From: DATFTE01 sp963802575
GTDB taxonomy: Bacteria; Acidobacteriota; Terriglobia; Terriglobales; Acidobacteriaceae
Direction: 5' to 3'
Assembly (NCBI GenBank): GCA_963802575.1
Contig: CAWDJF010000005.1
Location: 434,001-498,000 of the forward strand
DNA length: 64,000 bases
The translations under genes were made by a program, and so were the position numbers. The notes under the pieces were generated by a model. That model saw only the letters and a program-made list of their open reading frames with translations. It did not search any database and was not told where the DNA came from. Within the stretch, counting starts at the first letter, position 1, and each line of letters starts with the position of its first letter. Shown piece after piece: positions 16,279-24,427 of this stretch.

Positions 16279-16965
16279 TCAGAGTTGCCGCAGAAAGTGC
16301 TTCGCCAGCTCCAGATCAGGGAACTGTTTTTCTTCTTCCTGAAACTCTCGCGAGTGCACACAGCGCCGGCTGCCCCTGAGCTTTACTGGATGCTTGAGGT
16401 GCAGCATCTCGTGATAGACGATGTACTCCACGGCACAGCGGGGAACCCGTGGATGATCGAAAACCCGGCTGACTACGATGGCATTGTGCGCGGGATCGTA
16501 GTGTCCCAAGCTGTTGCGGGCATGGTCGCGGCTCCAGGTCATCTGCGGCCGAGCCAGCAGTCCGTGGAAGAAGCGCGAGTTTAACTGGTCAAAGATCGCG
16601 TCGAGGTCGTACGCGCGCCCTTGGGCGGAGTCGATGCGCTTGCGTCCCCGCATCTGCCGAACCAGGTGAGCCTTCTGCACGATGTCGTGGCTTGAGACGT
16701 AGCGCCGGTAGCGGGTCGAGTGGCTGCGCTCGATCGGCTTGCGGTACATCTTGGCCAACAGGATGTGGGCAATCGCCCGCAACACCGGTTCCGGCGCGCC
16801 TTCGAGCAGGTCCGAGAGGCGTACCAATAGCCGCCCTTCCCGCAGGCGAATGGTGTTGTTCACGTTGGCGAAGGCGAAGAACTCGATGGTCAGTTCGGGG
16901 ATGGGCGCGCGCGGGCGCAGTTCGCGGTAGGTTTCCTGAAAGACTTGTAGAAGCCGCTCGCTCAC
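16279..16965 (-). CDS. SprT-like zinc metallopeptidase
   Basis: A 228-residue cytosolic protein with a C-terminal SprT/DUF45-like domain. The zinc-binding motif HExxH is visible in VYHEMLHLKHP, and a third ligand is likely the His in CVHSREFQEEE. The N-terminal half is helical and basic. A lone SprT-like domain is common in Acidobacteriota; the substrate is unknown. It lies downstream of two small secreted-protein genes on the same strand after 28 bases. The family call is firm and the role is not. Confidence 0.8.
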   Translation of the reverse strand: MSERLLQVFQETYRELRPRAPIPELTIEFFAFANVNNTIRLREGRLLVRLSDLLEGAPEPVLRAIAHILLAKMYRKPIERSHSTRYRRYVSSHDIVQKAHLVRQMRGRKRIDSAQGRAYDLDAIFDQLNSRFFHGLLARPQMTWSRDHARNSLGHYDPAHNAIVVSRVFDHPRVPRCAVEYIVYHEMLHLKHPVKLRGSRRCVHSREFQEEEKQFPDLELAKHFLRQL

Positions 16966-16993
16966 GTCCCAGAAAGAGTAGCACGGAACCGCC

Positions 16994-17524
16994 TCAGGAT
17001 TTCGCGGGCTTCTTGTGTTTGAATGCTTCTTCTTGTTCGCTCAAAAGCTGGCGATGGTCCTGGACGGCGCTATCGAGGGTATCGAGCGCGTTCGCTAGCA
17101 GAAAATCATACTGCTTGATCTCCTCCGGAGAAGCTGTGGCCGCCTGTTTTAGGGCCCGAAGCTTGGCTTGAAATTCGTTGTCGGCGTCGAGGATGACTTT
17201 CAAGACCTTGCGCAAATCCGCCTTGCGATCGGCGAAGGTATTGACGTTGTCGTCCAATTCGTCATAAAGGTCGAGGAAGTCTTGCAAGCGGTCATGCGTG
17301 ACTTGTCCTCGATCCGCCGGCTTGGCTTCAGCGCGGGCCTTGTCGAGTGCGTCCAAACGGGCGCGTGCGAAGGTGACGTAGAGTTTGAGTCGTATGTCCG
17401 CGTCTTGCGCGGCATCGCGGAGTTGATCAATCTCGAGCGGGGTCAGGGGATCATGTCGCCTCTGCGCCGCAGCGGGAGCCATCAGCATTGCAGCGAAGGC
17501 AATTGTGGCAAGGCGCGTCCTCAT
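16994..17524 (-). CDS. Secreted hypothetical helical protein
   Basis: A 176-residue protein with a signal peptide (TRLATIAFAAMLMAPAAAQ) and a mature part that is almost entirely charged helix (LDALDKARAEAKPADRG, FLDLYDELDDNVN, then a Lys-rich tail). No enzymatic motif is seen. Its start overlaps the previous gene's stop by four bases, so the pair is translationally coupled. Probably periplasmic; function unknown. Confidence 0.75.
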   Translation of the reverse strand: MRTRLATIAFAAMLMAPAAAQRRHDPLTPLEIDQLRDAAQDADIRLKLYVTFARARLDALDKARAEAKPADRGQVTHDRLQDFLDLYDELDDNVNTFADRKADLRKVLKVILDADNEFQAKLRALKQAATASPEEIKQYDFLLANALDTLDSAVQDHRQLLSEQEEAFKHKKPAKS

Positions 17525-17961
17525 TTCGCCCCTTTGCCAAACATGCGATTGAGCAACTCAGTCCGCAGCGCTTCCAGATGTTCGATCGCTTCCTGTACCG
17601 GAGGCTGGTCGTCGAACGACAAACTGCGCTTGATATCCCGCAGTTTCTCGGCCATCTTGCGTACAGCGATTTCCGTGTTTTTCAGTTTTTTGCCGCTCTT
17701 GGTCGCAGCGTCAGCGGCCTTGTCGGAGTAGCTGACTACATCCTTGACGGCAGCCTCAGCGTCGTCAGCCTTGCCTTGGTTGTAAAGCTGGTCGGCATTG
17801 CGCAATTGCAGTTCGGCAATCTCGGCGTAAATCGGCGGACGATCTTCGAGGCGGGCAGCCTCGGCTCGGCTGATCAACTGGGGAATGGATTCGTCTTTGG
17901 CGGACGACAGCGTCGGCACCGCCAAACTCGCGAGGATCAGTAAGATGGCCGTCAGGCGCAT
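17521..17961 (-). CDS. Secreted hypothetical helical protein
   Basis: A 146-residue protein with a signal peptide (RLTAILLILASLAVPTLSSA) and a mature helical region that resembles a short TPR-like pair (PPIYAEIAELQLRNADQLYNQGKADDAEAAV). The ATG at 17961 sits five bases after the TPR-protein stop and begins directly at the signal peptide, so it is preferred to the longer frame. It overlaps the next secreted gene by four bases. The three consecutive secreted helical/TPR genes probably act together in the periplasm. Confidence 0.75.
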   Translation of the reverse strand: MRLTAILLILASLAVPTLSSAKDESIPQLISRAEAARLEDRPPIYAEIAELQLRNADQLYNQGKADDAEAAVKDVVSYSDKAADAATKSGKKLKNTEIAVRKMAEKLRDIKRSLSFDDQPPVQEAIEHLEALRTELLNRMFGKGAK

Positions 17962-17966
17962 CGGGT

Positions 17967-19283
17967 TCACTTCTTCTTGGGCTCGATCGCAATCAGACGA
18001 TGCTTCGCCTGCCACTCCTGATCGGGGAACTGCCCATTGGCCACATCTAGAAACCGATGGTAATTCTCCGATGCTTTCTGGTAGTCGCGCAAGTGATCAT
18101 ATGCGGTTGCGCGCAGAAAGTAACCCACAGGCATCTCCGGCAAATATTTTGCCCGGGTGTCTAAAGCCTGGATAGCCAGGGGGTAGTTCTTGTTTTCATC
18201 AGCGGCGATCGCCAACTGTCCCCAGGCCACACCGAGGTCTGGCTTGAGATGTACGGCAATCCAGAACTCCTGCTGTGCCTCAGGAAACTTCTTTTGCTTC
18301 AGGTAGGCATCCCCCAGGCCCTGATGAAGTGAGGCATTGTTGGGGTCGGCCGAAAGCAGGCTACGATATTGGGCTTCTGCCAGATCGAACTTTCCGGCTG
18401 TCGCATAAAGATCCGCCAGATCGCGCACGGCTTCCTTATCCTTGGGGGCCAGTTTGACCGCCATCTGTAGCTCTGGGATCGCGTCGTCGTTCTTGCCCGC
18501 GGCCGCCAGCATGCGTCCCAGTTGCATGCGGGCGCCAGCGTCCGTCGGATGCAGGGCGATCAGCTTACGGAGCACTTCCTCCGCTTCCCGGAAGTTCTGT
18601 GCTCGCATGTAAATGTTAGCTAGGCCAGTGAGGGCATCATTGGAAGAAGGATCAAGGGCCAGAGCCTGTTTGTATTCTTCCGCCGCATCGGTGAACTGGT
18701 TTTGCTCCTGAAACAACAGTCCCGAGGCAATGTGAGGTTCGGGATCATTAGGCTGAAGCGCCGCGGCTTGCCGGTAAGCCGCGATGGCCTCATCTGGTTT
18801 CTTTGGACCGAGCAGATGCGCCAGTGATAGCCAAGCCCGCGCCTGGCCTTCTTTGACGTTGGCGGTCGGGGTTAGTTTGGTGGCCGCGCGCAGAAATTCT
18901 TCCGCATCGGGCTGCCCGGTTTTCGCGAGCATGAGCCCCAGATTGAGGTTCGATTCGAAGACGTCTGGCTTGGCAGTCACTGCTTTGCGGTATGCGGCAA
19001 TGGACTCGTCAGACCTGCCAAGCGCATTGTAGACAAAGCCCAAATCGAACCACGCCGTGTAATTCGAGGGATCACGGCTCGTGACTGTCTTGAGCAGCGG
19101 TTCAGCTGCGCCAAACTCTTTTTTCTCGATGGAGGTTTCGGCTTGGACAAGTTCCGGCGACTGGACAGAATCTTCGACCACGACCTTGTGATGGCGAACA
19201 GTCTGTCCGGAATTCTGCGCGTGACCGGTATTCAGGCCAAGCCCTAGCATTACGAGAGCAAGAAGATGTTTACTTGCGTCCAT
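17967..19283 (-). CDS. Secreted tetratricopeptide-repeat protein
   Basis: A 438-residue protein with a signal peptide (MDASKHLLALVMLGLGLNTGHAQ) and about ten consecutive 34-residue TPR units from residue 45 onward, for instance YTAWFDLGFVYNALGRSDES and NDALTGLANIYMRAQNFREA. TPR arrays scaffold protein complexes; the partner is unknown. Its start overlaps the end of uvrA by 14 bases, so it is probably coexpressed with it, though a repair role is not implied. Two secreted small proteins follow. Confidence 0.88.
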   Translation of the reverse strand: MDASKHLLALVMLGLGLNTGHAQNSGQTVRHHKVVVEDSVQSPELVQAETSIEKKEFGAAEPLLKTVTSRDPSNYTAWFDLGFVYNALGRSDESIAAYRKAVTAKPDVFESNLNLGLMLAKTGQPDAEEFLRAATKLTPTANVKEGQARAWLSLAHLLGPKKPDEAIAAYRQAAALQPNDPEPHIASGLLFQEQNQFTDAAEEYKQALALDPSSNDALTGLANIYMRAQNFREAEEVLRKLIALHPTDAGARMQLGRMLAAAGKNDDAIPELQMAVKLAPKDKEAVRDLADLYATAGKFDLAEAQYRSLLSADPNNASLHQGLGDAYLKQKKFPEAQQEFWIAVHLKPDLGVAWGQLAIAADENKNYPLAIQALDTRAKYLPEMPVGYFLRATAYDHLRDYQKASENYHRFLDVANGQFPDQEWQAKHRLIAIEPKKK

Positions 19284-22224
19284 TGCTGCGCGACGATCCG
19301 TTCCCGTTCAGAATACGCGCCAGAAATTTTCCCGTATACGAGTTGGGTAGCTTGGCAATCGTCTCAGGAGGCCCTTCGCCAATCACGTAGCCACCCTTTT
19401 CGCCGCCTTCAGGGCCGAGATCGATCACCCAATCCGCCGTCTTGATCACTTCCAGATTATGCTCGATGACGAGAATCGATCCGCCTGCATCGATCAAGCG
19501 GCGGAACGCGGAGAGCAACTTGCTGACGTCGTCGAAGTGTAGTCCAGTGGTCGGCTCGTCGAAGATATACAGCGTGCGAATGCGCCGCCGCTGCTCTGAG
19601 CCGCTCACTGGACGTCCGATATCGCGCGCCGCCGGTTGAAGATGAGCCGCCAGCTTCATGCGCTGGGCTTCGCCGCCGGAAAGCGTGGTTGCTGACTGCC
19701 CCAGCCGCAGATAGCCGAGGCCGACTTCTTCAAGCACGCGCAGTTTGTCGACAATCTTGGGCACACCAGAGAAGAAGTGCAGCGCTTCTTTGACCGTGAG
19801 GTTCAGGACTTCATGAATATTCTTGCCGTGATACTTAACATCGAGGACCTGCGGCTTATAGCGCGTCCCTTTGCACTCTTCGCAAATCAGTTCGACATCG
19901 GCCAGGAACTGCATCTCGACCGTGACGGTCCCATCGCCCTGACAGGTCTCGCACCGCCCTCCTGGAATGTTGAACGAAAAATGTCCCGCGCCAAATCCGC
20001 GTTTCTGCGCCTCGGGCAGGGAAGCAAACAGGTCGCGAATGCCGTCGAAAGCCTTGATGTAGGTCACGGGATTCGAGCGCGGCGTTCGCCCAATGGGAGA
20101 CTGATCGACCAGCACAACATCATCGATATAGTCTTCTCCTTCAATCTCGTCCCAATAGAGCGCAGGCGCCGCCGCAGCGTTTGCCTGCTTCTTGGCAGCA
20201 CTCACCGCCTGATAAATCACGTCGTGCATCAACGACGACTTTCCCGAGCCAGAGACGCCCGTAATCGCCACAATCATTCCCAAGGGAATCGAGAGATCGA
20301 CGTTCTTCAGGTTGTGGGCCCGCGCGCCAGTGATTTTAATCTGTTGCTTCCCTGGTTGACGGCGAGCCGTGGGGAGTTGAATGTGCAACTCGTCAGAGAG
20401 ATACCGTCCGGTCAGCGAGGCGGGGTTATGCTTAATCTCTTCATATGTCCCGGTCGCGATGACTCTTCCACCATTCTCTCCCGCGCCCGGGCCGAGATCC
20501 AGAATGCGATTGGACGCCCGCATGACATCAGGATCGTGCTCGACCACGAGAATCGTGTTTCCCAGGTCACGCAAATCGTGAAGAATTTTGATCAGACGAT
20601 GCGTGTCGCGGCTGTGCAATCCAATCGAAGGCTCGTCGAGAACATACAACGTTCCCACCAACCGCGATCCGAGCGAGGTCGCAAGTTGAATGCGTTGTGC
20701 TTCTCCGCCCGACAAGGTGGAAGAAAGCCGATCAAGTGTCAGATACTCGAGGCCCACTTCATTCAGGAAGCGCAGCCGTTCCTGAATTTCGACCAACAAC
20801 TTCTCGGCGATATCCGCCTGCTGCTTGGTCAGCTTCACGTTCTCGAAGAAGCGCGACGCCTCTTCGACCGTCATGTGGCCGATTTCGCAGATGTTCTTGC
20901 CGTCGATCCGAACTGTCTGTGCCTCCGGACGCAGCCGTGCACCCCCGCAGGTTGAGCAGACGGAATATCCGCGATAACGGCTGAGAAACACGCGAACGTG
21001 CAGCTTATATTTCTTGCGCTCGAGATGATTGAAGAAGCCGCGTACCCCGCCGAAGCCGCCTTCGCCCTCAATCACCAACCGCCGTTGTTCTGGATCGAGT
21101 TCCACCCAGGGAACATCGAGCGGAACCTCGGCCTGCCGGGCAAATCGCTTGAGTTCGGTAAAGAGCGGCCGGTACTTAGGCTTGGTCCACGGCTCGATCG
21201 CACCTTGATTCAGCGTTTTCGATTTGTCGGGAATCACCAGATCGAGGTCGAAGTCGATGGTGTTACCGAATCCCTGGCAGCGCGGGCACGCGCCGTAAGG
21301 ATTGTTGAAAGAGAACAGATGCGGCTCGGGCTCCTCGTAACGAATCCCGCAATTCTTGCATTCGAAGCGTTGCGAGAAACGGAGGCGTTGGGACGGCTGA
21401 TCGTCTCGGGGAACGGTTTCGAAAACAACTTCTCCGGACTCGCGGTAACCGATCTCGATGGCATCGACCATGCGAGGACGGGAGTCTGCCGAGACGACGA
21501 GGCGGTCGACCAAAAGAAATACGGGCTCGGCGAAGTTCACATCGAGCAGTGACTCCGGCGTCGAAAACTCGAATATCTGCCCGTTTTGATAGAGGCGGTT
21601 AAAGCCCCGGGTGCGTAGATCGAGCAGGCGGGCTTTTAGCACGTCATCGGCGCTCTCGATGCCCTTCGACCGTGAGCGCTTCGTGGCCGGCGGGACGCCG
21701 GCGCTACTTTTTTTGGACTTCTTCTTGGCGGGCGTTGCGATCGATTTCGCTCCCTGCAAAGGGAAGAACACGTTCAGGCGCGTGCCTTCGCCCAAGGCCA
21801 GCAGGCGCTCCGTGACTTCGTCTACCGTGTCTTTCTTGACTTCATTGCCACACTGCAGACAGTAGGTGCGTCCGACGCGGGCGAACAGCAAGCGGAGGTA
21901 GTCGTAGATCTCGGTAGCCGTAGCGACCGTCGAACGCGGATTGCGGGTGGTATTTTTCTGGCGGATAGCGACTGCCGGTGCAATGCCATCAATCACATCG
22001 GCATCGGGCTTCTCGATGCGCTCGAGGAATTGACGGGCGTACGCCGACAGCGACTCGACGTAGCGGCGCTGCCCTTCGGCGTAGATGGTATCGAAGGCAA
22101 GGGAGGACTTCCCGGAACCAGACACTCCGGTGACGACCGTCAGTTCGTTATGCGGGATTTCAAAATCGATGTTCTTGAGGTTGTGGACCCGCGCCCCGCG
22201 AACAACAATGTTTTCCGTCGACAT
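19270..22224 (-). CDS. uvrA: Excinuclease ABC subunit A, with a repeat-derived insertion
   Basis: A 984-residue nucleotide-excision-repair ATPase that finds DNA lesions with UvrB. Both ATPase halves are present: Walker A GVSGSGKSS near residue 33 and again in the C-terminal half, LSGGEAQR twice, and DEPSIGLH / DEPTTGLH. Zinc modules include CPRCQGFG and CETCQGDG. It is about 40 residues longer than typical UvrA. The extra length includes residues about 158-190, a Lys/Ser/Ala-rich stretch inside the UvrB-binding region that carries SAGVPPAT, encoded by a copy of a dispersed palindromic repeat. A second short insertion (AARDIGRPVSGSEQRRR) precedes the last Walker B. The start is the ATG at 22224. 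Confidence 0.95.
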   Translation of the reverse strand: MSTENIVVRGARVHNLKNIDFEIPHNELTVVTGVSGSGKSSLAFDTIYAEGQRRYVESLSAYARQFLERIEKPDADVIDGIAPAVAIRQKNTTRNPRSTVATATEIYDYLRLLFARVGRTYCLQCGNEVKKDTVDEVTERLLALGEGTRLNVFFPLQGAKSIATPAKKKSKKSSAGVPPATKRSRSKGIESADDVLKARLLDLRTRGFNRLYQNGQIFEFSTPESLLDVNFAEPVFLLVDRLVVSADSRPRMVDAIEIGYRESGEVVFETVPRDDQPSQRLRFSQRFECKNCGIRYEEPEPHLFSFNNPYGACPRCQGFGNTIDFDLDLVIPDKSKTLNQGAIEPWTKPKYRPLFTELKRFARQAEVPLDVPWVELDPEQRRLVIEGEGGFGGVRGFFNHLERKKYKLHVRVFLSRYRGYSVCSTCGGARLRPEAQTVRIDGKNICEIGHMTVEEASRFFENVKLTKQQADIAEKLLVEIQERLRFLNEVGLEYLTLDRLSSTLSGGEAQRIQLATSLGSRLVGTLYVLDEPSIGLHSRDTHRLIKILHDLRDLGNTILVVEHDPDVMRASNRILDLGPGAGENGGRVIATGTYEEIKHNPASLTGRYLSDELHIQLPTARRQPGKQQIKITGARAHNLKNVDLSIPLGMIVAITGVSGSGKSSLMHDVIYQAVSAAKKQANAAAAPALYWDEIEGEDYIDDVVLVDQSPIGRTPRSNPVTYIKAFDGIRDLFASLPEAQKRGFGAGHFSFNIPGGRCETCQGDGTVTVEMQFLADVELICEECKGTRYKPQVLDVKYHGKNIHEVLNLTVKEALHFFSGVPKIVDKLRVLEEVGLGYLRLGQSATTLSGGEAQRMKLAAHLQPAARDIGRPVSGSEQRRRIRTLYIFDEPTTGLHFDDVSKLLSAFRRLIDAGGSILVIEHNLEVIKTADWVIDLGPEGGEKGGYVIGEGPPETIAKLPNSYTGKFLARILNGNGSSRSNGRK
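21683..21707. repeat. GCCGGCGTCCCGCCGGC repeat inside uvrA
   Basis: This 25-base element is identical (as reverse complement) to one at 41810-41834, and 23 bases of it recur at 47307-47329. Its core folds as a 7-bp stem with a 3-base loop. Here it lies in frame inside uvrA and encodes SAGVPPAT. Confidence 0.8.
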
Positions 22225-22327
22225 CAGTAGAAAGGACCCTTGCAGCCATCCCCAGGGCCCTCAGAGAGCCCAAATGTGGCTGCAGAATCTTTCTATTATA
22301 AGGGAAATTCAGGATTGCGTTTGGGGC

Positions 22328-22561
22328 CTAGGAGTTCTGTTCGTCGTCGCGCTTCTTGCCGTAGCGCAAAGCCAGCCCGATTCCCACCGACATGAAACCG
22401 ACCGGCGGGACCAACAGAATCATCACCGCGCGGCTGATGGCGATCTGGCCTTCCTTAGTGCTTCCAGCTGCGCTGGCATAGCACATGGCGCAGCCCTGGG
22501 CCATGGCGGGGGCGGCCCACAGTGCGATGGTTGCGATCAGGATGGCGAGACGAATCTTCAT
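22328..22561 (-). CDS. Small secreted/membrane protein of the cytochrome oxidase operon
   Basis: A 77-residue protein with a signal peptide (KIRLAILIATIALWAAPAMAQ), then GCAMCYASA and one transmembrane helix (AVMILLVPPVGFMSVGIGLAL) with a charged tail. The ATG overlaps the subunit IV stop by four bases, placing it at the end of the cox operon. The CxMC-type cysteine pair suggests metal or redox chemistry, perhaps a copper-related accessory role. That is inference; I do not recognise a named family. Confidence 0.65.
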   Translation of the reverse strand: MKIRLAILIATIALWAAPAMAQGCAMCYASAAGSTKEGQIAISRAVMILLVPPVGFMSVGIGLALRYGKKRDDEQNS

Positions 22562-22863
22562 TTCACTCCCAGCGTGAGGATGCGGTCTGCGTCGACGAAA
22601 AACAAACACATCAGGCAGAGACAGAGTACCACCGAAACCATCATGACCCACTTCATGGCCGCGATCTCGTACTTCAAGTGCATGAACCAGCCAATGATCA
22701 GGGCTGACTTGATGATGGAAAGAATCATCAGGACTTCCAGCATGCGCAGTGGTTCGAAGACCCGGTTGTAAGCGAGAGCGACCTCAACCGCGGTCAAAAT
22801 CAGCAACGCGAACCAGACCCAGAAATACTGGCCTTTCCCCTCATCGTGAGTGACGTCGTGCAT
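22558..22863 (-). CDS. Cytochrome c oxidase subunit IV (prokaryotic)
   Basis: A 101-residue inner-membrane protein with three hydrophobic helices (YFWVWFALLILTAVEVALAY, MILSIIKSALIIGWFMHL, VMMVSVVLCLCLMCLFFVD). The K-x-x-x-I-x-x-F-M-H-L-K-Y-E segment is the signature of the prokaryotic subunit IV (COX4_pro) family. It accompanies subunits I-III in the same operon and probably stabilises the complex. Confidence 0.88.
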   Translation of the reverse strand: MHDVTHDEGKGQYFWVWFALLILTAVEVALAYNRVFEPLRMLEVLMILSIIKSALIIGWFMHLKYEIAAMKWVMMVSVVLCLCLMCLFFVDADRILTLGVK

Positions 22864-22890
22864 AGCTTCTCCGGTGACTCAGAATAATCG

Positions 22891-23647
22891 CTACACCTTG
22901 GTGGACATCAGGTACACCAGCGGGAAGATGAACATCCAGACCAAATCCACAAAGTGCCAGTACAAACCGGCGATCTCTACGTCGTGGGCGTCGTAATCTT
23001 TCGGTTTCAAGAACAGGATGACCGCCGCGACAATCGCCCCGATCAGCAAAGCGTGCACTCCGATGTGGAAGACATTGTCCGCCGGGGTTACGAGAAAAAT
23101 AATCAGCCAGAACGCGAGCAGGATCGGCAGAAACCATTTACGCAACGCGACCACGCCTAGATAAATCACGCCTATGGTGACGTGCAGCATGTGCATGCCG
23201 GTCAGCGTGAAGAACGTCCCCCCAAACTGTGGCACGGTCGGCGCCCAGGGATTCTTGAACGGAGTCATGCCGTCGCCGATCAGCTTGGTCCATTCCATGC
23301 CGTGCAGCACGATGAAAGCCGCTCCGAAGAACATGGTGAAGAGGATCCAGTTTCGGGTCCAGGCCTTGTCTCCGCGCCGGGCTGCCAGCACCGCCAGCAC
23401 CATCGTCAGCGAACTCGAAAGCAGGCATCCCGTCATGATGGTGGCGTTGATGATGCTCTCTTTGCCAAAAGGAGTCGGCCAGTCGGGATTCGAGATGCGC
23501 CCGTAACTGTAGGCGAATAGCAGCGCTCCGAAGGTCAAGCGTATCGGAGAGCAGGAACAGCCACATTCCGATCTTTTTCGAATAGGTGCCAAACAACGAT
23601 GGCTCGTAAACGTCAGCCATTCCGTGTTGCACCGCGACATCAGACAT
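22891..23647 (-). pseudogene. Cytochrome c oxidase subunit III, frameshifted near 23536
   Basis: The N-terminus (MSDVAVQHGMADVYEPSL, then KKIGMWLFLLSDTL) and the rest (TFGALLFAYSYGRISNPDWP to VWMFIFPLVYLMSTKV) lie in two frames that meet at about 23536. Removing one base restores the expected LLSDTLTFGALLFAY and a 251-residue protein. The remaining helices and family motifs (FNWIL-type, LHGMEWTKL, GMHMLHV, GLYWHFVDLVWMF) are intact. No stop or slippery heptamer is seen at the junction. It is either an assembly indel or a recent mutation. It lies between another subunit III gene and subunit IV. Confidence 0.8.
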
Positions 23648-23668
23648 GGGGTCGGTCTCCTGTGTGAG

Positions 23669-24418
23669 TTATCGGGTGATCACCAGCAGGGCAAAAATGT
23701 AGATCCATAAAAGCGCCATGAAATGCCAGTACCATGCGGTCGCGTCCACAACGATTCCACGAGATTCGATCGGCTTATGAAACACCATCGTCGCAGCCGC
23801 CGCGTATAGCAGTGCCAGAATGCCGCCGATGAGGTGAACCGCGTGCACTGCGGTCAGCAGGTACACGAAGGAACTGCTGGCGCTGGTTGCGAGGTTGAAG
23901 CCGCGATTGGCAAGTTCGCGCCACGCCATCCACTGGCCCGTCAGGAAGCCGATTCCCAACACCGCGGTGATGCCAATCCAGGGGAAGGGACGATCTTCGC
24001 CAACGGAGACTCCAGGAATCGAGCGTACGGGCGCCAGAGCCGCTTGCCGGGCGATCTGCCGCCGCGCGAATTCCATGGTCACACTGCTAATCAGCAAAAT
24101 GAAGGTGTTGATTAGCAACAGCGTCATGGGAAGATTGACTCTCAGCCAATCATGCACATAGCTGCTGGTTTTGTCGTCGAAGGTGGGCAATCCCCGGCGC
24201 ACGACTAAAGCGCTGGTCAGGGAAACAAAGATCATGGTAATGGAGGCCAGCCCTACGATCAGCCCCAGCCGCACCCGTCGCAGACGATCTCCATAATTCG
24301 GCGAGGGATTGCTGTTGCCGTCACCACCACCGCCGCCGGAAATAGGCGGCTCGGCGCCACGGCCTCCCCGGCCGGTCTGCAAATCTTTAAGCGTAACTGT
24401 TGGAGACAAGGTCGCCAT
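23669..24418 (-). CDS. Cytochrome c oxidase subunit III-like protein
   Basis: A 249-residue membrane protein with five or more helices and the subunit III motifs AVHAVHLIGGILAL and TAWYWHFMALLWIYIFALL. The N-terminus has a glycine-rich stretch (GRGGRGAEPPISGGGGG) before the first helix. This is a second, diverged subunit III directly upstream of the frameshifted one; paired subunit III genes occur in several acidobacterial oxidase operons. It begins nine bases after coxA. Confidence 0.88.
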   Translation of the reverse strand: MATLSPTVTLKDLQTGRGGRGAEPPISGGGGGDGNSNPSPNYGDRLRRVRLGLIVGLASITMIFVSLTSALVVRRGLPTFDDKTSSYVHDWLRVNLPMTLLLINTFILLISSVTMEFARRQIARQAALAPVRSIPGVSVGEDRPFPWIGITAVLGIGFLTGQWMAWRELANRGFNLATSASSSFVYLLTAVHAVHLIGGILALLYAAAATMVFHKPIESRGIVVDATAWYWHFMALLWIYIFALLVITR

Positions 24419-24427
24419 ACCCGATTT

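Noticed and set aside
23520..23560. Programmed ribosomal frameshift in the subunit III gene.
   Set aside because: No slippery heptamer, stop-codon stall or downstream structure is seen; a single indel is simpler.
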